Assembly: GCF_040869045.1 (NCBI RefSeq)
Contig: NW_027136973.1
Coordinates: forward strand, 248,001-312,000
Direction of reading: 5' to 3'
Source of the DNA: Eurosta solidaginis
Lineage: Eukaryota; Arthropoda; Insecta; Diptera; Tephritidae
DNA length: 64,000 nucleotides
Part shown: piece after piece, positions 1 to 12,000 of the stretch
Numbering within the stretch: position 1 is the first letter of the stretch
Layout of the letters: every line of letters begins with the position of its first letter
Position numbers and translations under genes: made by a program
The notes under the pieces: model-generated
The model's database searches: none
The model's input: the letters and a program-made list of their open reading frames with translations, nothing else
What the model was told of the DNA's origin: nothing

Positions 1-80
1 TTTGGTTAATCGACGTTTTCCGTTCTCGTGTAGCCTACATATTGCGTTTTTTTTTAAATTTGCTTACCGGGCTAAAGGTT

Positions 81-118
81 AGCATGCTTAAAATACGTAA
101 GTCGTTTTGTTCAACAAA
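81..118. repeat. Cluster of short palindromes in the monomer (example copy)
   Basis: Three perfect dyads lie within 38 bp: agcatgct at 81-88, tacgta at 94-99 and tttgttcaacaaa at 106-118 (6-bp arms around one central base). The same cluster recurs in nearly every monomer. Some copies break a dyad (for example agcatgtt at several places, or a deletion in the monomer near 1457), so the cluster is common rather than invariant. Confidence 0.85.
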
Positions 119-185
119 TTTGAGTAGATAACTCAGCAGTTGTTTCCATCAGAGCGACAATTTTTGAGATAGTTATTAAAACTGT

Positions 186-227
186 TTAAAGGTTGTCAAA
201 CGTTGTTTCTCGTTGTATATCCTTTAA
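186..227. other. Phased GTTGT triplet inside an inverted repeat (example copy)
   Basis: GTTGT occurs at 192-196, 202-206 and 212-216, exactly 10 bp apart. The module is flanked by TTAAAGG (186-192) and CCTTTAA (221-227), a perfect 7-bp inverted repeat with 28 bp between the arms. The arrangement is found in most monomers across the window. A 10-bp period puts the three pentamers on one face of the helix, which could suit a repeated protein contact or DNA bending. That role is inference; no known binding motif was recognised. Confidence 0.8.
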
Positions 228-282
228 TTCTAGAGTTAAATTGATAAATAACTTGTACGAATTTGTTTAACGCATTTGTTTT

Positions 283-560
283 GGTTACTCGACGTCTCCG
301 TTCTCGTGTAGCCTACATATTGCGTTTTTTTTTTAATTTGCTTACCGGGCTAAAGGTTAGCATGCTTAAAATACGTAAGTCGTTTTGTTCAACAAATTTG
401 AGTAGATAACTCAGCAGTTGTTTGCATCAGAGCGACAATTTTTGAGATAGTTATTAAAACTGTTTAAAGGTTGTCAAACGTTGTTTCACGTTGTATATCC
501 TTTAATTCTAGAGTTAAATTGATAAATAACGTGTACGAATTTGTTTAACGCATTTGTTTT
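283..560. repeat. Representative satellite monomer (278 bp)
   Basis: One full unit, counted from ggttactcgacg to the base before its next occurrence at 561. In order it holds a GC-richer start (cgacgtctccgttctcgtg), a T-run, the segment cttaccgggctaaaggttag, palindromes agcatgct and tacgta, the dyad tttgttcaacaaa, a subtype-diagnostic stretch (aag/gag-tagataactca-t/g-cag), the phased GTTGT module, a tctaga site and gtgtacgaatttg. The start point is arbitrary because the array has no natural boundary inside the window. Confidence 0.93.
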
Positions 561-3500
561 GGTTACTCGACGTCTCCGTTCTCGTGTAGCCTACATATTG
601 CGTTTTTTTTTTAATTTGCTTACCGGGCTAAAGGTTAGCATGCTTAAAATATGTATGTCGTTTTGTTCAACAAATTTAAGTAGATAACTCATCAGTTGTT
701 TGCATCAGAGCGAAAATTTTTGAGATAGTTATTAAAACTGTTTAAAGGTTGTCAAACGTTGTTTCTCGTTGTATATCCTTTAATTCTAGAGTTAAATTGA
801 TAAATAACGTGTACGAATTTGTTTAACGCATTTGTTTTGGTTACTCGACGTCTCCGTTCTCGTGTAGCCTACATATTGCGTTTTTTTTTTAATTTGCTTA
901 CCGGGCTAAAGGTTAGCATGCTTAAAATACGTAAGTCGTTTTGTTCAACAAATTTGAGTAGATAACTAAGCAGTTGTTTCCATCAGAGCGACAACTTTTG
1001 AGATAGTTATTAAAACTGTTTAAAGGTTGTCAAACGTTGTTTCTCGTTGTATATCCTTTAATTCTAGAGTTAAATTGATAAATAACGTGTACGAATTTGT
1101 TTAACGCATTTGTTTTGGTTACTCGACGTCTCCGTTCTCGTGTAGCCTACATATTGCGTTTTTTTTTAATTTGCTTACCGGGCTAAAGGTTAGCATGCTT
1201 AAAATACGTAAGTCGTTTTGTTCAACAAATTTAAGTAGATAACTCATCAGTTGTTTGCATCAGAGCGACAATTTTTGAGATAGTTATTAAAACTGTTTAA
1301 AGGTTGTCAAACGTTGTTTCTCGTTGTATATCCTTTAATTCTAGAGTTAAATTGATAAATAACGTGTACGAATTTGTTTAACGCATTTGTTTTGGTTACT
1401 CGACGTCTCCGTTCTCGTGTAGCCTACATATTGCGTTTTTTTTTTTATTTGCTTACCGGGCTAAATGCTTAAAATACGTAAGTCGTTTTATTCAACAAAT
1501 TTGAGTAGATAACTCAGCAGTTGTTTGCATCAGAGCGACAATTTTTGAGATAGTTATTAAAACTGTTTAAAGGTTGTCAAACGTTGTTTCTCGTTGTATA
1601 TCCTTTAATTCTAGAGTTAAATTGATAAATAACGTGTACGAATTTGTTTAACGCATTTGTTTTGGTTACTTGACGTCTCCGTTCTCGTGTAGCCTACATA
1701 TTGCGTTTTTTTTTTTTATTTGCTTACCGGGCTAAAGGTTAGAATGCTTAAAATACGTAAGTCGTTTTGTTCAGCAAATTTGAGTAGATAACTCAGCAGT
1801 TGTTTGCATCAGAGCGACAATTTTTGAGATAGTTATTAAAACTGTTTAAAGGTTGTCAAACGTTGTTTCTCGTTGTATATCCTTTAATTCTAGAGTTAAA
1901 TTGATAAATATCGTGTACGAATTTGTTTAACGCATTTGTTTTGGTTACTCGACGTCTCCGTTCTCGTGTAGCCTACATATTGCGTTTTTTTTTTAATTTG
2001 CTTACCGGGCTAAAGGTTAGCATGCTTAAAATACGTAAGTCGTTTTGTTCAACAAATTTAAATAGATAACTCATCAGTTGTTTGCATCAGAGCGACAATT
2101 TTTGAGATAGTTATTAAAACTGTTTAAAGGTTGTCAAACGTTGTTTCTCGTTGTATATCCTTTAATTCTAGAGTTAAATTGATAAATAACGTGTACGAAT
2201 TTGTTTAACGCATTTGTTTTGGATACTCGACGTCTCCGTTCTCGTGTAGCCTACATATTGCGTTTTTTTTTTAATTTGCTTACCGGGCTAAAGGTTAGCA
2301 TGCTTAAAATACGTAAGTCGTTTTGTTCAACAATTTAAGTAGATAACTCATCAGTTGTTTGCATCAGAGCGACAATTTTTGAGATAGTTATTAAAACTGT
2401 TTAAAGGTTGTCAAACGTTGTTTCTCGTTGTATATCCTTTAATTCTAGAGTTAAATTGATAAATAACGTGTACGAATTTGTTTAACGCATTTGTTTTGGT
2501 TACTCGACGTCTCCGTTCTCGTGTAGCCTACATATTGCGTTTTTTTTTTAATTTGCTTACCGGGCTAAAGGTTAGCATGCTTAAAATACGTAAGTCGTTT
2601 TGTTCAACAAATTTGAGTAGATAACTCAGCAGTTGTTTCCATCAGAGCGACAATTTTTGAGATAGTTATTAAAACTATTTAAAGGTTGTCAAACGATGTT
2701 TCTCGTTGTATATCCTTTAACGCATTTGTTTTGGTTACTCGACGTCTCCGTTCTCGTGTAGCCTACATATTGCGTTTTTTTTTTTTATTTGCTTACCGGG
2801 CTAAAGGTTAGCATGCTTAAAATACGTAGGTCGTTTTGTTCAACAAATTTGAGTAGATAACTCAGCAGTTGTTTGCATCAGAGCGCCACTTTTTGAGATA
2901 GTTATTAAAACTGTTTAAAGGTTGTCAAACGTTGTTTCTCGTTGTATATCCTTTAATTCTAGAGTTAAATTGATAAATAACGTGTACGAATTTGTTTAAC
3001 GCATTTGTTTTGGTTAATCGACGTCTCCGTTCTCGTGTAGCCTACATATTGCGTTTTTTTTTTTAATTTGCTTACCGGGCTAAAGGTTAGCATGCTTAAA
3101 ATACGTAAGTCGTTTTGTTCAACAAATTTAAGTAGATAACTCATCAGTTGTTTGCATCAGAGCGACAATTTTTGAGATAGTTATTAAAACTGTTTAAAGG
3201 TTGTCAAACGTTGTTTCTCGTTGTGTATCCTTTAATTCTAGAGTTAAATTGATAAATAACTTGTACGAATTTGTTTAACGCATTTGTTTTGGTTACTCGA
3301 CGTCTCCGTTCTCGTGTAGCCTACATATTGCGTTTTTTTTTTTTAATTTGCTTACCGGGCTAAAGGTTAGCATGCTTAAAATACGTAAGTCGTTTTGTTC
3401 AACAAATTTAAGTAGATAACTCATCAGTTGTTTGCATCAGAGCGACAATTTTTGAGATAGTTATTAAAACTGTTTAAAGGTTGTCAAACGTTGTTTCTCG

Positions 3501-4820
3501 TTGTATATCCTTTAATTCTAGAGTTAAATTGATAAATAACGTGTACGAATTTGTTTAACGCATTTGTTTTGGTTACTCGACGTCTCCGTTCTCGTGTAGC
3601 CTACATATTGCGTTTTTTTTTTTTAATTTGCTTACCGGGCTAAAGGTTAGCATGCTTAAAATACGTAAGTCGTTTTGTTCAACAAATTTGAGTAGATAGC
3701 TCAGCAGTTGTTTCCATCAGAGCGACAATTTTTGAGATAGTTATTAAAACTGTTTAAAGGTTGTCAAACGTTGTTTCTCGTTGTATATCCTTTAAATCTA
3801 GAGTTAAATTGATAAATAACGTGTACGAATTTGTTTAACGCATTTGTTTTGGTTACTCGACGTCTCCGTTCTCGTGTAGCCTACATATTGCGTTTTTTTT
3901 TTAATTTGCTTACCGGGCTAAAGGTTAGCATGCTTAAAATACGTAAGTCGTTTTGTTCAACAAATTTAAGTAGATAACTGATCAGTTGTTTGCATCAGAG
4001 CGACAATTTTTGAGATAGTTATTAAAACTGTTTAAAGGTTGTTAAACGTTGTTTCTCGTTGTATATCCTTTAATTCTATAGTTAAATTGATAAATAACGT
4101 GTACGAATTTGTTTAACGCATTTGTTTTGGTTACTCGACGTCTCCGTTCTCGTGTAGCCTACATATTGCGTTTTTTTTTTAATTTGCTTACCGGGCTAAA
4201 GGTTAGCATGCTTAAAATATGTATGTCGTTTTGTTCAACAAATTTAAGTAGATAACTCATCAGTTGTTTGCATCAGAGCGAAATTTTTGAGATAGTTATT
4301 AAAACTGTTTAAAGGTTGTCAAACGTTGTTTCTCGTTGTATATCCTTTAATTCTAGAGTTAAATTGATAAATAACGTGTACGAATTTGTTTAACGCATTT
4401 GTTTTGGTTACTCGACGTCTCCGTTCTCGTGTAGCCTACATATTGCGTTTTTTTTTTTTAATTTGCTTACCGGGCTAAAGGTTAGCATGCTTAAAATACG
4501 TAAGTCGTTTTGTTCAACAAATTTGAGTAGATAACTAAGCAGTTGTTTCCATCAGAGCGACAATTTTTGAGATAGTTATTAAAACTGTTTAAAGGTTGTC
4601 AAACGTTGTTTCTCGTTGTATATCCTTTAATTCTAGAGTTAAATTGATAAATAACGTGTACGAATTTGTTTAACGCATTTGTTTTGGTTACTCGACGTCT
4701 CCGTTCTCGTGTAGCCTACATATTGCGTTTTTTTTTAATTTGCTTGCCGGGCTAAAGGTTAGCATGCTTAAAATACGTAAGTCGTTTTGTTCAACAAATT
4801 TAAGTAGATAACTCATCAGT
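560..4820. repeat. Local duplication with ~3.57 kb spacing (13 monomers)
   Basis: Rare variants recur in the same order 3568-3569 bp apart: cttaaaatatgtatgtcg near 643 and 4211, a shortened or altered gcgaaa before the T-run near 711 and 4279, and ataactaagcag near 963 and 4532. The spacing equals 13 monomers minus the short deletion near 2722. Homology fades after a few monomers, so only about 560-1250 and 4130-4820 are clearly paired. Confidence 0.65.
2722..2723. other. Monomer with ~43-bp internal deletion
   Basis: The sequence runs directly from cctttaa to cgcatttg and skips the tctaga-to-gtacgaatttg segment. The lost piece is bounded by tttaa on both sides in intact monomers, which fits deletion between short direct repeats. 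Coordinates mark the approximate junction. Confidence 0.8.
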
Positions 4821-6099
4821 TGTTTGCATCAGAGCGACAATTTTTTAGTTAGTTATTAAAACTGTTTAAAGGTTGTCAAACGTTGTTTCTCGTTGTATAT
4901 CCTTTAATTCTAGAGTTAAATTGATAAATAACGTGTACGAATTTGTTTAACGCATTTGTTTTGGTTACTCGACGTCTCCGTTCTCGTGTAGCCTACATAT
5001 TGCGTTTTTTTTTTTATTTGCTTACCGGGCTAAAGGTTAGCATGCTTAAAATACGTAAGTCGTTTTGTTCAACAAATTTGAGTAGATAACTCAGCAGTTG
5101 TTTGCATCAGAGCGACAATTTTTGAGATAGTTATTAAAATTGTTTAAAGGTTGTCAAACGTTGTTTCTCGTTGTATATCCTTTAATTCTAGAGTTAAATT
5201 GATAAATAACGTGTACCAATTTGTTTAACGCATTTTTTTTGGTTACTCGACGTCTCCGTTCTCGTGTAGCCTACATATTGCGTTTTTTTTTTAATTTGCT
5301 TACCGGGCTAAAGGTTAGCATGCTTAAAATACGTAAGTCGTTTTGTTCAACAAATTTAAGTAGATAACTCATCAGTTGTTTGCATCAGAGCGACAATTTT
5401 TGAGATAGTTATTAAAACTGTTTAAAGGTTGTCAAACGTTGTTTCTCGTTGTATATCCTTTAATTCTAGAGTTAAATTGATAAATAACGTGTACGAATTT
5501 GTTTAACGCATTTGTTTTGGTTACTCGACGTCTCCGTTCTCGTGTAGCCTACATATTGCGTTTTTTTTTTTTTTATTTGCTTACCGGGCTAAAGGTTAGC
5601 ATGCTTAAAATACGTAAGTCGTTTTGTTCAACAGATTTGAGTAGATAACTCAGCAGTTGTTTGCATCAGAGCGACAATTTTTGAGATAGTTATTAAAACT
5701 GTTTAAAGGTTGTCAAACGTTGTTTCTCGTTATATATCCTTTAATTCTAGAGTTAAATTGATAAATAACGTGTACGAATTTGTTTAACGCATTTGTTTTG
5801 GTTACTCGACGTCTCCGTTCTCGTGTAGCCTACATATTGCGTTTTTTTTTTAATTTGCTTACCGGGCTAAAGGTTAGCATGCTTAAAATACGTAAGTCGT
5901 TTTGTTCAACAAATTTAAGTAGATAGCTCATCAGTTGTTTGCATCAGAGCGACAATTTTTGAGATAGTTATTAAAACTGTTTAAAGGTTGTCAAACGTTG
6001 TTTCTCGTTGTATATCCTTTAATTCTAGAGTTAAATTGATAAATAACGTGTACGAATTTGTTTAACGCATTTGTTTTGGTTACTCGACGTCTCCGTTCT

Positions 6100-9000
6100 C
6101 GTGTAGCATACATATTGCGTTTTTTTTTTAATTTGCTTACCGGGCTAAAGGTTAGCATGCTTAAAATACGTAAGTCGTTTTGTTCAACAAATTTAAGTAG
6201 ATAACTCATCAGTTGTTTGCATTAGAGCGACAATTTTTAAGATAGTTATTAAAACTGTTTAAAGGTTGTCAAACGTTGTTTCTCGTTGTATATCCTTTAA
6301 TTCTAGAGTTAAATTGATAAATAACGTGTACGAATTTGTTTAACGCATTTGTTTTGGTTACTCGACGTCTCCGTTCTCGTGTAGCCTACATATTGCGTTT
6401 TTTTTTTAATTTGCTTACCGGGCTAAAGGTTAGCATGCTTAAAATACGTAAGTCGTTTTGTTCAACAAATTTGAGTAGATAACTCAGCAGTTGTTTCCAT
6501 CAGAGCGACAATTTTTGAGATAGTTATTAAAACTATTTAAAGGTTGTCAAACGATGTTTCTCGTTGTATATCCTTTAATTCTAGAGTTAAATTGATAAAT
6601 AACGTGTACGAATTTGTTTAACGCATTTGTTTTGGTTACTCGACGTCTCCGTTCTCGTGTAGCCTACATATTGCGTTTTTTTTTTTAATTTGCTTACCGG
6701 GCTAAAGGTTAGCATGCTTAAAATACGTAAGTCGTTTTGTTCAACAAATTTAAGTAGATAACTCATCAGTTGTTTGCATCAGAGCGACAATTTTTGAGAT
6801 AGTTATTAAAACTGTTTAAAGGTTGTCAAACGTTGTTTCTCGTTGTATATCATTTAATTCTAGAGTTAAATTGATAAATAACGTGTACGAATTTGTTTAA
6901 CGCATTTGTTTTGGTTACTCGACGTCTCCGTTCTCGTGTAGCATACATATTGCGTTTTTTTTTAATTTGCTTACCGGGCTAAAGGTTAGCATGCTTAAAA
7001 TACGTAAGTCGTTTTGTTCAACAAATTTAAGTAGATAACTCATCAGTTGTTTGCATCAGAGCGACAATTTTTGAGATAGTTATTAAAACTGTTTAAAGGT
7101 TGTCAAACGTTCTTTCTCGTTGTATATCCTTTAATTCTAGAGTTAAATTGATAAATAACGTGTACGAATTTGTTTAACGCATTTGTTTTGGTTACTCGAC
7201 GTCTCCGTTCTCGTGTAGCCTACATATTGCGTTTTTTTTTTAATTTGCTTACCGGGCTAAAGGTTAGCATGCTTAAAATACGTAAGTCGTTTTGTTCAAC
7301 AAATTTGAGTAGATAACTCAGCAGTTGTTTCCATCAGAGCGACAATTTTTGAGATAGTTATTAAAACTGTTTAAAGGTTGTCAAACGTTGTTTCTCGTTG
7401 CATATCCTTTAATTCTAGAGTTAAGTTGATAAATAACGTGTACGGATTTGTTTAACGCATTTGTTTTGGTTACTCGACGTCTCCGTTCTCGTGTAGCCTA
7501 CATATTGCGTTTTTTTTTTAATTTGCTTACCGGGCTAAAGGTTAGCATGCTTAAAATACGTAAGTCGTTTTGTTCAACAAATTTGAGTAGATAACTCAGC
7601 AGTTGTTTGCATCAGAGCGACAATTTTTGAGATAGTTATTAAAACTGTTTAAAGGTTGTCAAACGTTGTTTCTCGTTGTATATCCTTTAATTCTAGAGTT
7701 AAATTGATAAATAACGTGTACGAATTTGTTTAACGCATTTGTTTTCGTTACTCGACGTCTCCGTTCTCGTGTAGCCTACATATTGCGTTTTTTTTTTTAA
7801 TTTGCTTACCGGGCTAAAGGTTAGCATGCTCAAAATACGTAAGTCGTTTTGTTCAACAAATTTAAGTAGATAACTCATCAGTTGTTTGCATCAGAGCGAC
7901 AATTTTTGAGACAGTTATTAAAACTTTTTAAAGGTTGTCAAACGTTGTTTCTCGTTGTATATCCTTTAATTCTAGAGTTAAATTGATAAATAACGTGTAC
8001 GAATTTGTTTAACGCATTTGTTTTGGTTACTCGACGTCTCCGTTCTCGTGTAGCCTACATATTGCGTTTTTTTTTAATTTGCTTACCGGGCTAAAGGTTA
8101 GCATGCTTAAAATACGTAAGTCGTTTTGTTCAACAAATTTGAGTAGATAACTCAGCAGTTGTTTCCATCAGACCGACAATTTTTGAGATAGTTATTAAAA
8201 CTGTTTAAAGGTTGTCAAACGTTGTTTCTCGTTGTATATCCTTTAATTCTAGAGTTAAATTGATAAATAACGTGTACGAATTTGACTAACGAATTTGTTT
8301 TGGTTACTCGACGTCTCCGTTCTCGTGTAGCCTACATATTGCGTTTTTTTTTTAATTTGCTTACCGGGCTAAAGGTTAGCATGCTTAAAATACGTAAGTC
8401 GTTTTGTTCAACAAATTTAAGTAGATAACTCATCAGTTGTTTGCATCAGAGCGACAATTTTTGAGATAGTTATTAAAACTATTTAAAGGTTGTCAAACGA
8501 TGTTTCTCGTTGTATATCCTTTAATTCTAGAGTTAAATTGATAAATAACGTGTACGAATTTGTTTAACGCATTTGTTTTGGTTACTCGACGTCTCCGTTC
8601 TCGTGTAGCCTACATATTGCGTTTTTTTTTTTAATTTGCTTACCGGGCTAAAGGTTAGCATGCTTAAAATACGTAAGTTGTTTTGTTCAACAAATTTGAG
8701 CAGATAACTTAGCAGTTGTTTGCATCAGAGCGACAATTTTTGAGATAGTTATTAAAACTGTTTAAAGGTTGTCAAACGTTGTATCTCGTTGTATATCCTT
8801 TAATTCTAGAGTTAAATTGATAAATAACGTGTACGAATTTGTTTAACGCATTTGTTTTGGTCACTCGACGTCTCCGTTCTCGTGTAGCCTACATATTGAG
8901 TTTTTTTTTAATTTGCTTACTGGGCTAAAGGTTAGCATGCTTAAAATACGTAAGTCGTTTTGTTCAACAAATTTGAGTAGATAACTCAGCAGTTGTTTCC

Positions 9001-12000
9001 ATCAGAGCGACAATTTTTGAGATAGTTATTAAAACTGTTTAAAAGTTGTCAAACGTTGTTTCTCGTTGTATATCCTTTAATTCTAGAGTTAAATTGATAA
9101 ATACCGTGTACGAATTTGTTTAACGCATTTGTTTTGGTTATTCGACGTCTCCGTTCTCGTGGAGCCTACATATTGCGTTTTTTTTTTTTAATTTGCTTAC
9201 CGGGCTAAAGGTTAGCATGCTTAAAATACGTAAGTCGTTTTGTTCAACAAATTTGGGTAGATAACTCAGCAGTTGTTTCCATCAGAGCGACAATTTTTGA
9301 GATAGTTATTAAAACTGTTTAAAGGTTGTCAAACGTTGTTTCTCGTTGTATATCCTTTAATTCTAGAGTTAAAATGATAAATAACGTGTACGAATTTGTT
9401 TAACGCATTTGTTTTGGTTACTCGACGTCTCCGTTCTCGTGTAGCCTACATATTGCGTTCTTTTTTAATTTGCTTACCGGGCTAAAGGTTAGCATGCTTA
9501 AAATACGTAAGTCGTTTTGTTCAACAAATTTAAGTAGATAACTCCTCAGTTGTTTGCATCAGAGCGACAATTTTTGAGGTAGTTATTAAAACTGTTTAAA
9601 GGTTGTCAAACGTTGTTTCTCGTTGTATATCCTTTAATTCTAGAGTTAAATTGATAAATAACGTGTACGAATTTGTTTAACGCATTTGTTTTGGTTACTC
9701 GACGTCTCCGTTCTCGTGGAGCCTACATATTGCGATTTTTTTTTTAATTTGCTTACCGGGCTAAAGGTTAGCATGCTTAAAATACGTAAGTCGTTTTGTT
9801 CAACAAATTTGGGTAGATAACTCAGCAGTTGTTTCCATCAGAGCGACAATTTTTGAGGTAGTTATTAAAACTGTTTAAAGGTTGTCAAACGTTGTTTCTC
9901 GTTGTATATCCTTTAATTCTAGAGTTAAATTGATAAATAACGTGTACGAATTTGTTTAACGCATTTGTTTTGGTTACTCGACGTCTCCGTTCTCGTGTAG
10001 CCTACATATTGCGTTTTTTTTTTAATTTGCTTACCGGGCTAAAGGTTAGCATGCTTAAAATACGTAAGTCGTTTTGTTCAACAAATTTGAGTAGATAACT
10101 CAGCAGTTGTTTCCATCAGAGCGACAATTTTTGAGATAGTTATTAAAACTGTTTAAAGGTTGTCAAACGTTGTTTCTCGTTGTATATCATTTAATTCTAG
10201 AGTTAAATTGATAAATAACGTGTACGAATTTGTTTAACGCATTTGTTTTGGTTACTCGACGTCTCCGTTCTCGTGTAGCATACATATTGCGTTTTTTTTT
10301 TAATTTGCTTACCGGGCTAAAGGTTAGCATGCTTAAAATACGTAAGTCGTTTTGTTCAACAAATTTAAGTAGATAACTCATCAGTTGTTTGCATCAGAGC
10401 GACAATTTTTGAGATAGTTATTAAAACTGTTTAAAGGTTGTCAAACGTTGTTTCTCGTTGTATATCCTTTAATTCTAGAGTTAAATTGATAAATAACGTG
10501 TACGAATTTGTGTAACGCATTTGTTTTGGTTACTCGACGTCTCCGTTCTCGTGTAGCCTACATATTGCGTTTTTTTTTTAATTTGCTTACCGGGCTAAAG
10601 GTTAGCATGCTTAAAATACGTAAGTCGTTTTGTTCATCAAATTTGAGTAGATAACTCAGCAGTTGTTTCCATCAGAGCGACAATTTTTGAGATAGTTATT
10701 AAAACTATTTAAAGGTTGTCAAACGATGTTTCTCGTTGTATATCCTTTAATTCTAGAGTTAAATTGATAAATAACGTGTACGAATTTGTTTAACGCATTT
10801 GTTTTGGTTACTCGACGTCTCCGTTCTCGTGTAGCCTACATATTGCGTTTTTTTTTTAATTTGCTTACCGGGCTAAAGGTTAGCATGCTTAAAATACGTA
10901 AGTCGTTTTGTTCAACAAATTTAAGTAGATAACTCATCAGTTGTTTGCATCAGAGCGACAATTTTTGAGATAGTTATTAAAACTGTTTAAAGGTTGTCAA
11001 ACGTTGTTTCTCGTTGTATATCATTTAATTCTAGAGTTAAATTGATAAATAACGTGTACGAATTTGTTTAACGCATTTGTTTTGGTTACTCGACGTCTCC
11101 GTTCTCGTGTAGCATACATATTGCGTTTTTTTTTAATTTGCTTACCGGGCTAAAGGTTAGCATGCTTAAAATACGTAAGTCGTTTTGTTCAACAAATTTA
11201 AGTAGATAACTCATCAGTTGTTTGCATCAGAGCGACAATTTTTGAGATAGTTATTAAAACTGTTTAAAGGTTGTCAAACGTTCTTTCTCGTTGTATATCC
11301 TTTAATTCTAGAGTTAAATTGATAAATAACGTGTACGAATTTGTTTAACGCATTTGTTTTGGTTACTCGACGTCTCCGTTCTCGTGTAGCCTACATATTG
11401 CGTTTTTTTTTTTAATTTGCTTACCGGGCTAAAGGTTAGCATGCTTAAAATACGTAAGTCGTTTTGTTCAACAAATTTGAGTAGATAACTCAGCAGTTGT
11501 TTCCATCAGAGCGACAATTTTTGAGATAGTTATTAAAACTGTTTAAAGGTTGTCAAACGTTGTTTCTCGTTGCATATCATTTAATTCTAGAGTTAAGTTG
11601 ATAAATAACGTGTACGGATTTGTTTAACGCATTTGTTTTGGTTACTCGACGTCTCCGTTCTCGTGTAGCCTACATATTGCGTTTTTTTTTTAATTTGCTT
11701 ACCGGGCTAAAGGTTAGCATGCTTAAAATACGTAAGTCGTTTTGTTCAACAAATTTGAGTAGATAACTCAGCAGTTGTTTGCATCAGAGCGACAATTTTT
11801 GGGATAGTTATTAAAACTGTTTAAAGGTTCTCAAACGTTGTTTCTCGTTGTATATCCTTTAATTCTAGAGTTAAATTGATAAATAACGTGTACGAATTTG
11901 TTTAACGCATTTGTTTTCGTTACTCGACGTCTCCGTTCTCGTGTAGCCTACATATTGCGTTTTTTTTTTTAATTTGCTTACCGGGCTAAAGGTTAGCATG

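Noticed and set aside
186..227. CENP-B box
   Set aside because: No match to the mammalian CENP-B box pattern was seen in the monomer, so the phased GTTGT module is described without a named factor.
5991..6209. Repeated 60-72-codon open frames on the minus strand (also at 10187, 21310, 23537, 26321, 33268, 34661, 37443, 44159, 51401 and 55528)
   Set aside because: They are the satellite monomer translated. Each appears only where point or T-run changes happen to keep one frame open, the C-terminal parts switch frame with T-run length, and most monomers lack the frame. There is no sign of coding constraint.
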